Assembly (NCBI RefSeq): GCF_000276805.1
Contig: NZ_AKXQ01000006.1
Location: forward strand, 1-64,000
Length of the DNA: 64,000 bases
DNA from: Moritella dasanensis ArB 0140
GTDB lineage: Bacteria > Pseudomonadota > Gammaproteobacteria > Enterobacterales > Moritellaceae
Direction: 5' to 3'
Translations under genes and position numbers: made by a program
The notes under the pieces: model-generated
Told to the model about the DNA's origin: nothing
The model's input: the letters and a program-made list of their open reading frames with translations, nothing else
The model's database searches: none
In this document: positions 55,102-64,000 of the stretch, one piece after another
Numbering within the stretch: the stretch's first letter is position 1
Layout: each line of letters starts with the position of its first letter

Positions 55102-56436
55102 ATGAAATCTATTCATTATGCATTAATCGCCATCTTAACTACTTCCTTAGCACTCTGGTTAGGCACTGAACATGCGCTTTCTACGCCGCTACACTTTTGG
55201 CCACTGCGTAAAACCATTATCTACGGCTCTGGTATCATTGCCATAATCGCGATGTCATTCGGGACGTTATTAGCGATACGACAATTTTTTTCAGACTCCT
55301 TCCTCGATGGGTTGGATAAACGCTATAAATTACATAAATGGCTAGGGATCGCGGGATTCGTTGCAGCAGTGACGCATTGGTTATTTATCAAAGCGCCAAA
55401 ATGGTTAGTTGATTTAGACATACTGATCAAGCCAATCAAAAACAAACACGGCAACGGTGAAAGTCTATCTTGGCTTGCCAATTTTTTCGACTACCAGCGC
55501 CACTTTGCTAAAGACATTGGCGAGTGGGCATTCTATGCCTTGATTATCTTGGTATTGCTGATGCTGAGCAAAAAAATCACCTATAAACTAGCGCGTCAAA
55601 GTCACAAGTTAATGACCGTCGTTTACCTGGTACTCGTTTATCATTCGGTGGTATTGATGAAAATAGCAGATTGGGTTACCCCGATGGGCATTTTTCTGAT
55701 GTTGGTATTAGTCGCAGGTAGCGTAAGTGCTCTCATTTCCTTGTTCGGTAAAGTGGGTAGTGCAAAACAAGCTCATGGCCAAATTTCAACACTCCAGCAC
55801 TATACGGATAACAAGGTTCTGGCGGTAACAATCCAGCTAACCACCCCGTGGTCAGGCCATGATGCAGGCCAATATGCGTTTGTTACCTTTGATAAAAAAG
55901 AAGGTCCACACCCCTTTTCAATCACCTCAAGCTGGGGCGACAGTGGTGACATCAGCTTTAACATCAAGCAGATTGGTGATTACGTTAATACCTTACCGAG
56001 CAGCCTTGCCGTAGGTGACGATGTTATTGTAGAAGGCCCTTATGGTAACTTTAATATCGACAGTGATAAGCAACAACATATCTGGATTGCTGGCGGCATT
56101 GGTATCGCGCCATTTTTATCACGGTTAGACAGTTTAGCAAACCAAGAAAATACACCTGATATCACGCTGTTTTACACCACCCGTATGCCTGATGACGCCT
56201 TTATAAAGCAGGTAAATAACCGCTGTGAACGAGCTGGCGTCACCGTGCATATCATTAATACCAAACAACGCAGTGGCTTAACAGCAGCAGAAATAGCCGC
56301 GGTGGTTAATAATTTTAGTACGACTGATGTTTGGTTTTGTGGCCCTGCAAAATTCGGCAACATACTAAAATCACATTTTGTTAAGGCAGGTTTATCACGG
56401 CATGATTTTCATCAAGAGCTTTTTGATATGCGTTAA
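55102..56436 (+). CDS. Ferric-reductase-like membrane flavocytochrome
   Basis: The 444-residue inner-membrane protein has about six helices (1-220) with a ferric reductase-like haem domain: His residues occur in LHKWLGIAGFVAAVTHWLF and HKLMTVVYLVLVYHSVVL, spaced as haem ligands. An FNR-type domain follows: FAD-binding HPFSITSSW, NAD-binding WIAGGIGIAPFLSRL, and C-terminal VWFCGPAKFG. It would pass electrons from NAD(P)H across the membrane, to iron or another acceptor. The ATG at 55102 starts the first helix; the upstream in-frame start (55045) adds unconserved residues. Confidence 0.88.
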   Translation: MKSIHYALIAILTTSLALWLGTEHALSTPLHFWPLRKTIIYGSGIIAIIAMSFGTLLAIRQFFSDSFLDGLDKRYKLHKWLGIAGFVAAVTHWLFIKAPKWLVDLDILIKPIKNKHGNGESLSWLANFFDYQRHFAKDIGEWAFYALIILVLLMLSKKITYKLARQSHKLMTVVYLVLVYHSVVLMKIADWVTPMGIFLMLVLVAGSVSALISLFGKVGSAKQAHGQISTLQHYTDNKVLAVTIQLTTPWSGHDAGQYAFVTFDKKEGPHPFSITSSWGDSGDISFNIKQIGDYVNTLPSSLAVGDDVIVEGPYGNFNIDSDKQQHIWIAGGIGIAPFLSRLDSLANQENTPDITLFYTTRMPDDAFIKQVNNRCERAGVTVHIINTKQRSGLTAAEIAAVVNNFSTTDVWFCGPAKFGNILKSHFVKAGLSRHDFHQELFDMR

Positions 56437-56493
56437 GGACGATTTGAGATGAGTTAACGACTATTTCATATGTGTTAACTGATTTTTAGCTAA

Positions 56494-56538
56494 AAAAAAG
56501 GACCTATCACTGTAATTAACAGCTTTAGGTCCTTTTTT
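56494..56538. terminator. Bidirectional terminator
   Basis: The thirteen-bp stem (56494-56506 with 56526-56538) has an inner CTGT/ACAG pairing and A/T tracts both sides. It separates the ferric-reductase-like gene and the convergent DUF3297 gene. Confidence 0.9.
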
Positions 56539-56617
56539 GGCGATGATAGTCCGTACATTACAAAATGACTTAACTATGACACCTAATTTAGTAACGACAA
56601 TATCGTGACTAAGTTAT

Positions 56618-56887
56618 CTATTTTTCTGCTGATGCGTCTTCGCTATAAAACGCTTCAACAGTACCTTTAACAGTCATCATAAGTGGTTGGCCACGACGGT
56701 CCAACGCTTTGTGTGACGGTACTTTTACCCAGCCTTCACTGATGCAATATTCTTCAACATCGAAACGCTCTTTGCCGTTAAGCATAATACCAATTTCGTG
56801 TTCGAAAACTTCAGCGTTATGGTGTGGGCTGCGTGGATTACCTGAAAGGCGATCTGGTAGAGCTGGTTTAGCTGTAATATCGTTCAT
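56618..56887 (-). CDS. DUF3297 family protein
   Basis: The 89-residue cytosolic protein starts MNDITAKPALPDRLSGNPRSPHH, the distinctive DUF3297 N-terminus, and continues with the acidic and basic core GWVKVPSHKALDRRGQPLMMTVKG. The ATG at 56887 has an AGG upstream; a longer frame to 56950 is not conserved. Function unknown. Confidence 0.85.
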   Translation of the reverse strand: MNDITAKPALPDRLSGNPRSPHHNAEVFEHEIGIMLNGKERFDVEEYCISEGWVKVPSHKALDRRGQPLMMTVKGTVEAFYSEDASAEK

Positions 56888-56998
56888 GTTCGTGACCTGT
56901 AGTAAATAAAGTGCGCTATTGTAGACAATATAGGCCTCACGCTCAAGCACTGGAGTGATAAATGTTGATCCTAGTTTCCTAAACCCCCAAATAATTGT

Positions 56999-57907
56999 TT
57001 ATTTATCCCAATAGCCAAATCCGTCACCTAACTTATTACTCATGAATTCGATGAACACTCTTACTTTTTCAGGAAGGTGTTTTCTCTCTGGATAGACAGC
57101 ATATATGGCATGCTTTGGCAGAGTATAATCAGGCATTAATGAAATAAGTGCTTTTGATTTCAAGTGTTGTGCAACGATAAAGGTCGGCATCTGGCAAATG
57201 CCCAGTCCATTCAATAATGCCTCTGCAATAGCATCACTATTATTAACGATGAAGTTACCTTTAGGTTCTATACTTATTTTTTTATTATCTTTGTAAAAAG
57301 TCCATTCAGTCCCGCCCTGAAATAAGCTGTAATAAATACAATTATGCCAAGATAGCTCTTCTGGCTTTGCTGGTTCACCATGCTCTGAGATGTATTGTGG
57401 CGATGCGCAAAGCACACTTTTACAATCCACTAATTTTTTGGCCACCAAGGACGAATCTTCAAGTTTGCCGATGCGAATGCCAACATCGAATCCCCCCTCA
57501 ACTAAACTTACAATTCGGTCATCCATACTCAAGATCACCTTCACATCAGGGTACAAATCTAAGAACTCTTTTAGGTAGGGAACAATATGTAAGCGCGTAA
57601 AAGTCATCGGTGCATTGATCTTTAACGTGCCTTTGGGTATGTCTTGCTGGTTATGTAAAGCAGCAAACCCTTCGTTGGCAATCATCACCGCATTCCGAGC
57701 ATAATCTGAAAAATGTTCGCCAGCCTCAGTCAAGGTGATACTTCTGGTGGTGCGATTAAATAACCGCACGCCGAGGTTATCTTCTAAAACCGATATTCTT
57801 TTGCTGACTGCTGATTTTGTCAACCCGAGCTTTTCTGCCGCTGACGAGAAATTGCCACTTTCAATGACAGCCACAAACACGGGTATTGCCGAAAAATTGT
57901 CTTTCAT
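56999..57907 (-). CDS. LysR-family transcriptional regulator
   Basis: A 302-residue regulator with HTH residues about 8-66 (GNFSSAAEKLGLTKSAVSKRISVLED), RTTRSITLTEAGEHF and the effector domain GGFDVGIRIGKLEDSSLVAKKL, the CrgA/DhcR-like subgroup. It is divergent from the DMT pair, with 93 bases between, and most likely controls it. Confidence 0.9.
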   Translation of the reverse strand: MKDNFSAIPVFVAVIESGNFSSAAEKLGLTKSAVSKRISVLEDNLGVRLFNRTTRSITLTEAGEHFSDYARNAVMIANEGFAALHNQQDIPKGTLKINAPMTFTRLHIVPYLKEFLDLYPDVKVILSMDDRIVSLVEGGFDVGIRIGKLEDSSLVAKKLVDCKSVLCASPQYISEHGEPAKPEELSWHNCIYYSLFQGGTEWTFYKDNKKISIEPKGNFIVNNSDAIAEALLNGLGICQMPTFIVAQHLKSKALISLMPDYTLPKHAIYAVYPERKHLPEKVRVFIEFMSNKLGDGFGYWDK

Positions 57908-58000
57908 ATTGTCAACTTACACTCACCAATGATTATCATTATTAGATATTATCATTTCTTTTGCGATCAATTAAAGTACTTCAAAACAATGGAGTAAAAA

Positions 58001-58459
58001 ATGCAAAGTATCAACAGATATTCAATCTTAGCGATTATCGGTGGCGGGTTATTGGCACTCATGATTAGTATCAACAGCCAACTCTCGCTGCAAACATCCG
58101 CCATCAATGCGTCATGGATAGCACACGGCTTAGGCAGCGTAGTGGCACTCGGGCTTTTTCATATGACCAAAGGGGCGATGAACTCAGCCTCGCCAATACA
58201 GGGACGTGTGCCTAAATTATATTATTTAGGTGGGTTACCAGGCGCATTCACCGTGATCTTAGCGTCCATCACAGTCAATAGCGCTATCGGCTTGTCAGGT
58301 ACACTGGCATTAGGATTAATCGGACAATTAGTTTGCTCTATATTGTGTGAAACCTTGGGGTTATTTGGATTAGATAAAAAACAATTCAATGTTATCGACC
58401 TACTGCCTATTTCATTTGTAGTGTTCGGTTCAATACTCCTTATTTCACAGAGGTATTAA
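58001..58459 (+). CDS. YdcZ/DUF606-type DMT permease, first half-size subunit
   Basis: The 152-residue membrane protein has about five helices and the DUF606 style: LALMISINSQLSL, SWIAHGLGSVVALGL, and YYLGGLPGAFTVILASITVNSAIGLSGTLALGLIGQLVCSI. Such half-size drug/metabolite transporter proteins act as dimers. It lies two bases upstream of the second subunit gene. Confidence 0.85.
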   Translation: MQSINRYSILAIIGGGLLALMISINSQLSLQTSAINASWIAHGLGSVVALGLFHMTKGAMNSASPIQGRVPKLYYLGGLPGAFTVILASITVNSAIGLSGTLALGLIGQLVCSILCETLGLFGLDKKQFNVIDLLPISFVVFGSILLISQRY

Positions 58460-58461
58460 AG

Positions 58462-58905
58462 ATGACGTTGTATATTTTACTCGCATTACTAAACGGATTT
58501 TGTATCGCGATAAGTCGCATATGGAACGGACAACTGGCTAGCTACTACGGCGCATTTAGGGCTTCATATGTTAATCACATTATCGGTTTTTTGTTCCTTT
58601 CAATCGTCATGCTGTTATTACTGGAACCACCACAACTCGCAACCAGTTCAAACATATTTGTTTATCTCGGTGGCTTTATCGGTGCTTTTTATGTTGCAAT
58701 TAATAGCCTTATCATGAGTCGTCTAGGGTCAACAAATACCATGATTTTAGTGATTAGCGGGCAAATGGGTTTTGGGTTATTGCTGGACTCATCGGCGAAC
58801 TCAAACAGTGAATTATTGCTCAAAGTACTGGGGGTTATGTCGATTGTCATCGGGGTATATTTAAAACAAGCGATACAACAAAAACAGGCAAGTCTAGCGT
58901 CTTAA
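58462..58905 (+). CDS. YdcZ/DUF606-type DMT permease, second half-size subunit
   Basis: The 147-residue protein is a paralogue-like partner: ISRIWNGQLASYYGAFRASYVNHIIGFLFL, VYLGGFIGAFYVAINSLIMSRLG and MILVISGQMGFGLLLDS. The first subunit's SQLSL... and YYLGGLPGAF align with this one's pattern. Together they likely form an antiparallel heterodimer. Substrate unknown. Confidence 0.85.
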   Translation: MTLYILLALLNGFCIAISRIWNGQLASYYGAFRASYVNHIIGFLFLSIVMLLLLEPPQLATSSNIFVYLGGFIGAFYVAINSLIMSRLGSTNTMILVISGQMGFGLLLDSSANSNSELLLKVLGVMSIVIGVYLKQAIQQKQASLAS

Positions 58906-58912
58906 ATTGAGC

Positions 58913-58940
58913 TAAGTGGTTGAGTCAAATTAACCACTTA
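58913..58940. terminator. Hairpin between convergent DMT and cytochrome genes
   Basis: A perfect nine-bp stem (58913-58921 with 58932-58940). Only a weak T tract follows. Confidence 0.5.
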
Positions 58941-58976
58941 TTTCGATATCTCAGTACACTTGGTTTATTGCGCAGA

Positions 58977-59600
58977 TTACTTTGATTTTATGTAAGCGGT
59001 TATGTCTGATAACTCTTTACTGTTAAATAGCTTACTGACCTCAACCATTTTATTTTTGTGCTTGTTTTCAACATTAAAATTTCTTTTATCTGCAGCAAAC
59101 AAAGTCAATTGTTCAAAAATGTAAGGGCCTTTTAAATGGCTTATTTTAGGGCTGTCGGTAAAGAAGCGGCCAATAGCGCTCGAATGACAACCTTTACAGT
59201 TTGTTGCATATAACGCTTTGCCGTTATTAATATCCCCAGCAACCGTTTCAGTTGAATCAACAGTCGGTAGCGCTGCGTAATAGTTCGCTATATACCGTAA
59301 CTCATCATCCTGCAGTGCTTTTACTTGGCGTGACATTTCTTGAGTCGCAGCAGAGACACTGCCAGCACCGCGTTTATCAACGCGGAAATTGTCCAGCTGT
59401 TCCATCAGGTATTGCTCGTCCATACCACCCAGTAACGGTGTATTCTGTGTCGCAGATGTTGACGCTGTTGCTGAGTGACAGTTATTACACTGTAAAACAG
59501 TTTGTTTCACATTTTCATGAGGGTTTTCCACCGTGGAAGAACAACTCTGAAGCGTGATCAACGGCACAGTTAAAAATGCCAATACCAGTATTTTATTCAT
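58977..59600 (-). CDS. Di-haem cytochrome c4-like lipoprotein
   Basis: The 207-residue protein has a lipoprotein-type signal (LITLQSC, Cys about residue 20) and two haem sites, CNNCH and CKGCH. Each domain has a downstream Met (MSRQVKAL, MVEVSKLF) as possible axial ligand. Two tandem cytochrome c folds fit the c4 family, which moves electrons to terminal oxidases or reductases. Lipid anchoring is inferred from the signal. Confidence 0.88.
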   Translation of the reverse strand: MNKILVLAFLTVPLITLQSCSSTVENPHENVKQTVLQCNNCHSATASTSATQNTPLLGGMDEQYLMEQLDNFRVDKRGAGSVSAATQEMSRQVKALQDDELRYIANYYAALPTVDSTETVAGDINNGKALYATNCKGCHSSAIGRFFTDSPKISHLKGPYIFEQLTLFAADKRNFNVENKHKNKMVEVSKLFNSKELSDITAYIKSK

Positions 59601-59750
59601 CCAATCTCCTGACTCAAATTTCGATAAAACAGTTTAACTAACGTTTCTTAAGAAAGACTTAAGAGAAACTTATAAAGCAATTTAAGAACAATTTAAATTT
59701 CAATATTTGCTCATCTTGATTCTGACTGCCCGAGTTTGGTAGTGGAACAC

Positions 59751-59778
59751 AGGACATAAGGACATAAGGACATAAGGA
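59751..59778. repeat. Eight-base tandem repeat AGGACATA, 3.5 copies
   Basis: Three exact copies and a partial fourth (AGGA). A hairpin (59785-59792 with 59800-59807) follows before the oxidoreductase stop and may act as its terminator. The rest of 59601-59750 is AT-rich upstream sequence of the cytochrome gene. Confidence 0.85.
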
Positions 59779-59837
59779 AATGTAAAGTCAGCGAGGATTG
59801 CTGACTTGGTACTGAGGGGAAATATATGACGGCTGCT

Positions 59838-60956
59838 TTATAAGCGCGCTAACTGCGATTTTCTGTCTTTATTCACAACACAGAAATTGCCTCGTCTAGT
59901 ACGACATTTTGAACACCGTTCACATTCAACTGGCGATCTGTCGCCGTCTTTCCAGCGCTTAATTAAAGCGGGTTCAGACAGTAAAGGTCTTGAGAGTGCA
60001 AAGTATTGAATATTGGTTTTATCTGCAATTTCTTCTATCGCAGCAATATCCGTTAATCCGCCAACAGTAATAACGGGCACACTCACCTCTTCACTAATCA
60101 CCTGGCCATATTCATGGAAGTAACCTTCTTGTTGAATGGTGTATCCATCAAAACACTCGCCAATCATAGTACTCGCCTTGCCATGAATATTGCCTGAGAT
60201 GATAATGGCATCTACGCCAATCGTTTCTAATTTTTTACAAATAACACGTGTTTCAGCAAAGGTTAAACCACCCTCAAAAAATTCAGATGCGGTCAGTTTA
60301 ACTAATATCGGATACTCATCACCGACAAGTTTTCTTATTTCAGCATAGATCTCTAATAACAGTCTCATTCGATTATCTAAGCTGCCGCCATATTGATCTT
60401 CTCTGCGGTTATAATAAGGGCTTAAAAACTGATTGATTAAATAGGTATGTGCAGCGTGTATTTCAACGCCATCAAAGCCTGATTGTTGGGCTCTTCGGCT
60501 TGCTTGAGCAAATGCCTGAACGATGTAATCTATTTCATCCTTGGTCATCGCTTTACCTAATGTTTGTGTACCAATTTCGCACACTTCACTCGGCGCATAG
60601 ATCACCCTTTCTCCGACATTATGCGTGGTTTTTGTGCCTCCGTAGGCAAGCTGCATGGCTATTTTAGCATCGTAGGTGTGTACCAACTCGGTAAGCTTTT
60701 TGTATTCACCGATAAAGGAATCATTGTACATTCCCATCATGCCGGCATTTGGCTTCTCTTCTTCTACAATATTTGCATAACCGGTGATAATAAGACCGAC
60801 TTCGCCTTTAGCAAGTTCTTCGTAGATAGCATATAGCTTATCAGTCATATGGCCGTCATCAGTTGCCATATTTTCCCACGTAGCGCTGCGAATAAAGCGG
60901 TTTTTTAATATCATATTGCCAATACGGGTTTCTTTATACAAAGTACTCAAGTCCAA
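59838..60956 (-). CDS. Old Yellow Enzyme-family NADH:flavin oxidoreductase
   Basis: The 372-residue FMN TIM barrel starts LYKETRIGNMILKNRFIRSAT. It has the active-site region GVEIHAAHTYLINQFLSPYYNRREDQYGGSLDNRMRLLLEI (His pair for substrate binding) and LTVGG-type phosphate-binding segments. The C-terminus has a cysteine cluster CERCSKCRTRRGNFC, unusual for simple OYEs and reminiscent of the iron-sulfur site of 2,4-dienoyl-CoA reductases. Here it ends just beyond, without the second flavin domain. Substrate unknown. Confidence 0.88.
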   Translation of the reverse strand: MDLSTLYKETRIGNMILKNRFIRSATWENMATDDGHMTDKLYAIYEELAKGEVGLIITGYANIVEEEKPNAGMMGMYNDSFIGEYKKLTELVHTYDAKIAMQLAYGGTKTTHNVGERVIYAPSEVCEIGTQTLGKAMTKDEIDYIVQAFAQASRRAQQSGFDGVEIHAAHTYLINQFLSPYYNRREDQYGGSLDNRMRLLLEIYAEIRKLVGDEYPILVKLTASEFFEGGLTFAETRVICKKLETIGVDAIIISGNIHGKASTMIGECFDGYTIQQEGYFHEYGQVISEEVSVPVITVGGLTDIAAIEEIADKTNIQYFALSRPLLSEPALIKRWKDGDRSPVECERCSKCRTRRGNFCVVNKDRKSQLARL

Positions 60957-60994
60957 TCCTCTTAAAATCGTTTTATATTATTCATCAGCATTCT

Positions 60995-61038
60995 TAAAAA
61001 AACTAAAGCAGCCATACTGACGCATGCCTGCTTTAGTT
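60995..61038 (-). terminator. Terminator of the Nudix gene
   Basis: An eleven-bp stem (61001-61011 with 61028-61038) is followed on the minus strand by seven T. It lies about 150 bases past the Nudix stop. Confidence 0.85.
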
Positions 61039-61190
61039 GTTTATTTTTGCTATGAGCTATCTGCAATGGCTAATGTTATCGACAATATGCATGACAATCC
61101 TTAATCTGGATTAAGCTAGTGTCATATACATAATCTAAAAACAGTTTTAAAAGCGATTTTCAGATGCATAGGATTTATGGGCACTATTTT

Positions 61191-61649
61191 TCAAACTACT
61201 TTCACACGCATGAGCTTTGATGGTTTAATTTCAACAAAGTTGTACCATATATATTCATAAAGCAATTTCTGACCAGGGAATTCAGATAATTCCAAAGCCT
61301 CGCTTAAAGAACACCACTTATGATCAGTATGTTCATCATTAATAATTATGGCTTGATTTGGCTGGCAGTAGACCACGAAAACGGGAATAACTTCTATTGT
61401 ATTGAGGCTACTTTCATAGAACTTCTCTAGGTATTGTCCATTATATAATTCAGTAACCTCAAGCTGAGTTTCTTCTTTAAACTCTCGAATGATAGTTTGC
61501 CAACCTTTCTCATCCGCTTCAATAGTCCCAGCAACATGACACCAAAAGTTCCCCCTACATCTTTTCATTAAAAGAATTTTAGTTTCACCGTCAATCTCAG
61601 ATAAAGCAACACCTGAAACAGCCATACTTCTAATTGGGATCATTTGCAT
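61191..61649 (-). CDS. Nudix hydrolase
   Basis: The 152-residue protein has the Nudix box GTIEADE-N7-REFKEET (about residues 41-61), with Thr replacing the usual final Gly. The NudB-like layout (WCHVAGTIEADE, then EVIPVFVVYCQPN and DEHTDHKWCSL) suggests a nucleotide or dihydroneopterin triphosphate pyrophosphohydrolase. Substrate cannot be read. It is monocistronic. Confidence 0.9.
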   Translation of the reverse strand: MQMIPIRSMAVSGVALSEIDGETKILLMKRCRGNFWCHVAGTIEADEKGWQTIIREFKEETQLEVTELYNGQYLEKFYESSLNTIEVIPVFVVYCQPNQAIIINDEHTDHKWCSLSEALELSEFPGQKLLYEYIWYNFVEIKPSKLMRVKVV

Positions 61650-61709
61650 TCCTCATTGTTTATCGAAGGTTGTTTGCGCTCAGTTAAGTTGTAGGTAAGC
61701 GCAAACAAT

Positions 61710-61761
61710 AAAGCCAGCGGACAAATACCTCTTTAAAAAGAGTACATCGTCCACTGGCTTT
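61710..61761 (-). terminator. Probable terminator of malFG
   Basis: The stem 61710-61722 with 61749-61761 has one mismatch; the loop includes CTCTTTAAAAAGAG, itself a small palindrome. On the minus strand it is followed by a short ATT run. Confidence 0.6.
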
Positions 61762-61795
61762 CGTCATATCAGAATAATTATAAAGTAAACTATTC

Positions 61796-62686
61796 CTACC
61801 CTTTCACACCACCAGACGTTAAGCCACCAACTAACCAGCGTTGTGCTAATAAGAATACAGCTGTAATAGGTAATGCTGACAACACAGCTGCTGCTGCAAA
61901 GTCACCCCACAGGTAGTTTTGTGGATACAAGTACTGCTGCATGCCAACCGCCAGCGTATAGCCATTCACATCCGATAATAACAGCGATGCCACTGGCACT
62001 TCCGTTACTGCACCAATAAATGACAGAATGAATACCACCGCTAAAATAGGCACCGACAGTGGTAATAATACCAAACGGAATGCTTGCCAAGGCGTTGCGC
62101 CATCCAATGCTGCGGCCTCTTCTAATGAACCATCAATCGACTCGAAATAGCCTTTAATAGTCCATACATGCAAGGCAATACCGCCGAGATAAGCAAAGAT
62201 CAAACCGCCGTGGGTATTTAATCCCAAGAACGGAATATACTGACCTAACTTATCAAATAAAGCATACAAGGCGACCAACGCCAGCACTGCTGGAAACATC
62301 TGGAAGATCATCATCGCTTTAAGAATAGTTTCTTTACCGCTGAAACGTAAACGAGCAAATGCATAAGCCGAGGTCGTTGATAGTGCAACAACCAAGATAG
62401 AAGTGATCCCTGCAACTTTAACCGAATTCCATAACCACAGTAGTACCGGGAATGGAGGCGGAGTGACAGAACCATCAGCATTAGTCACCGAAAAACCGAG
62501 GGCTAAACGCCAGTGGTCTAGTGACGGTGTCGAAGGGATAATCTCGCCTGTGGCGAAGTTACCATCACGAAATGAGATAGCAATAACCATAACCAGCGGA
62601 AATAGAATGACCACCAGCAGGGCGATAAGTGCGAAATGAGCAGCCCACACTCGGTATTTTAATGAGTTACCTTGTACCATTGCCAT
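61796..62686 (-). CDS. malG: Maltose/maltodextrin ABC transporter permease MalG
   Basis: From ATG 62686 (AAGGAG upstream) the protein has 296 residues, the E. coli MalG length; the frame open to 62794 adds unconserved residues. The EAA loop is [25 protein letters not shown]. Near-identity to enterobacterial MalG is obvious in [34 protein letters not shown] and [13 protein letters not shown]-type regions (here [13 protein letters not shown]). It forms the inner-membrane channel with MalF and dimeric MalK. It follows malF by 25 bases. Confidence 0.97.
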   Translation of the reverse strand: MAMVQGNSLKYRVWAAHFALIALLVVILFPLVMVIAISFRDGNFATGEIIPSTPSLDHWRLALGFSVTNADGSVTPPPFPVLLWLWNSVKVAGITSILVVALSTTSAYAFARLRFSGKETILKAMMIFQMFPAVLALVALYALFDKLGQYIPFLGLNTHGGLIFAYLGGIALHVWTIKGYFESIDGSLEEAAALDGATPWQAFRLVLLPLSVPILAVVFILSFIGAVTEVPVASLLLSDVNGYTLAVGMQQYLYPQNYLWGDFAAAAVLSALPITAVFLLAQRWLVGGLTSGGVKG

Positions 62687-62711
62687 AATATGGCTCCTTA
62701 TTTTACGCTGG

Positions 62712-64000
62712 CTATTTTTCTGACAGCTTAGCGAAACGAAGATTGAATAATGCGAGACCACCGACCAATAGGAAAATAAGCGTGGTAATTGCACTGGCTA
62801 AACCAAAGTCCTGACCACCAGAACCTTCAAAGGCGATGCGGTAGGTATAACTGACTAACAGATCCGTATAACCGGCTGGTTCACTTGTACCGATCATATT
62901 TGGTCCACCTTTCGTTAATAACTGGATCATCACGAAGTTATTAAAGTTGAAAGCAAAACTAGCAATCATTAAAGGAGCTAACGGTTTCACCATCATTGGT
63001 AAGGTAATATTTTTAAAGTTTTGCAGTGGGCCTGCGCCATCCAGTGCCGATGCTTCATACAGATCATCTGGAATAGCTTTTAACATCCCCATACATAGAA
63101 TCATCATGTAAGGGAAACCGAGCCAGATATTAACAATTAACACCATGACTTTTGCTGATAAAGGATCAGAGAACCAAGTTGGTGAAATACCAAATAATGC
63201 ATCCAAAACGAGGTTAATCTCACCAAAGCTCTGGTTGAACAACCCTTTGAAGATCAAGATAGAGATGAATGAAGGTACCGCATAGGGCAATATTAGCAAC
63301 ATACGATAAACCGCACGTCCGCGCAGCGCTTCCCATTGCACCAAACTGGCCAAAATCAAACCAATAATCAAACTGATACCCACAGATAATACTGAAAATA
63401 TCACGGTCCAGATAAAGATACTGACAAACGGTTCTTTAATGCCGTCATCTTTCCAAATCCGTTCAAAGTTAGCTGTACCAATCACGACACTAAAACCCGG
63501 AGATACCGGAGCACCGATATAATTGCCCGCCCCGTCGATGGTTTGATAAAAACCAGTTTCCATATTTGGTAGCAAAACTTCTTGGCTTTGGTTATTGATT
63601 AAAGTAGTGCCGTCTTTACTCAAGTTATACAGCGGTTTTACAGCAGCAAATTTACGTAATCCGCTCATGCGGATCTCATTACCATTTGGTAAAGTTAGAT
63701 CAAATTTTGTTAATGTTGTACGGTTAGTGACAATCTCTTTTATCTTTGCTTTTGTTCCAGTTATGGCATCGATAGGGCTAAGATCAAAACGCAGTGTCGC
63801 TGGCGTAGTCAGATCAAAAGTATCTGTCACTAAGAGTTGCTCACCATCTTTAACGGCTAATCGATAACCTTCTTCGCTGCGATACAGATCAAAACGGTAA
63901 CTATCGCCACTTTGGAAAGTGCGATCTAACAGTACTGACTGAGCCCGTTCAAACGACAACTGGTTTGTCGCACTGTAATTGGTAAAAGCGATACCGACGG
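62712..64000 (-). CDS. malF: Maltose/maltodextrin ABC transporter permease MalF, 5' end cut by the window
   Basis: About 429 C-terminal residues are visible; the window edge cuts it in the segment [20 protein letters not shown]. The large periplasmic P2 domain ([17 protein letters not shown] ...), then membrane helices and the EAA loop [23 protein letters not shown] match Mal[45 protein letters not shown] is essentially the enterobacterial sequence. malE is expected upstream, beyond the window. Confidence 0.97.
   Translation of the reverse strand, partial: VGIAFTNYSATNQLSFERAQSVLLDRTFQSGDSYRFDLYRSEEGYRLAVKDGEQLLVTDTFDLTTPATLRFDLSPIDAITGTKAKIKEIVTNRTTLTKFDLTLPNGNEIRMSGLRKFAAVKPLYNLSKDGTTLINNQSQEVLLPNMETGFYQTIDGAGNYIGAPVSPGFSVVIGTANFERIWKDDGIKEPFVSIFIWTVIFSVLSVGISLIIGLILASLVQWEALRGRAVYRMLLILPYAVPSFISILIFKGLFNQSFGEINLVLDALFGISPTWFSDPLSAKVMVLIVNIWLGFPYMMILCMGMLKAIPDDLYEASALDGAGPLQNFKNITLPMMVKPLAPLMIASFAFNFNNFVMIQLLTKGGPNMIGTSEPAGYTDLLVSYTYRIAFEGSGGQDFGLASAITTLIFLLVGGLALFNLRFAKLSEK

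Overview
The window reads as chromosome of a marine, AT-rich Gammaproteobacterium of the Vibrio/Shewanella/Moritella type. Moritella is my best guess from overall gene flavour; no marker in the window proves it. Nearly all of it is ordinary metabolic, transport and regulatory genes with short intergenic gaps. No prophage, CRISPR array, complete insertion sequence or toxin-antitoxin pair was recognised. One stretch (about 14.9-19.7 kb) carries clear signs of decay.

Layout. 1-602 is the N-terminus of a giant biofilm adhesin on the minus strand, with a LapG-type TAAG cleavage site. 1.0-8.0 kb is a sugar-acid island: a TRAP transporter (dctPQM), gluconokinase, a GntR-type LacI-family repressor and divergent 6-phosphogluconate dehydrogenase, with two clear GntR-like operators. 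8.3-12.5 kb holds AzlCD, a LysR regulator and a periplasmic alkylsulfatase. glmS follows at 13.0-14.8 kb. 14.9-19.7 kb contains an orphan barrel protein, a serine hydrolase and an AraC regulator, then an IS3 transposase tail, two copies of a 78-bp repeat exactly 4000 bp apart, and a deletion scar joining a broken LysR gene to a broken AhpD-like gene. 20-26 kb has a peroxiredoxin-glutaredoxin hybrid with an OxyR-like site, a chemoreceptor, a cupin/Gfa pair and a PAS-GGDEF diguanylate cyclase.

26-34 kb has an M24 peptidase, LysR regulators, a nitroreductase and a CbbR-like LysR gene divergent from purEK, followed by a SulP transporter. This last set suggests an inorganic-carbon theme. tRNA-Arg(CCU) is at 33.94-34.02 kb. 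34.1-37.7 kb is a vitamin B12 module: an ABC importer behind a cobalamin riboswitch, divergent from a corrinoid adenosyltransferase. 37.7-42.8 kb has a beta-CASP nuclease, a receiver-TPR protein and an OmpA-like protein.

42.9-54.8 kb is an alpha-glucan block: glgB, malQ, malP, a GH36-type alpha-galactosidase and the activator malT, with MalT-box-like motifs in the malP promoter region. 55-61.7 kb contains a ferric-reductase-like flavoprotein, a DUF3297 protein, a LysR gene divergent from two half-size DMT permeases, a di-haem cytochrome c, an Old Yellow Enzyme homologue and a Nudix hydrolase. The window closes with malG and most of malF of the maltose importer. Maltose uptake, breakdown and regulation are therefore spread over two places within about 21 kb.
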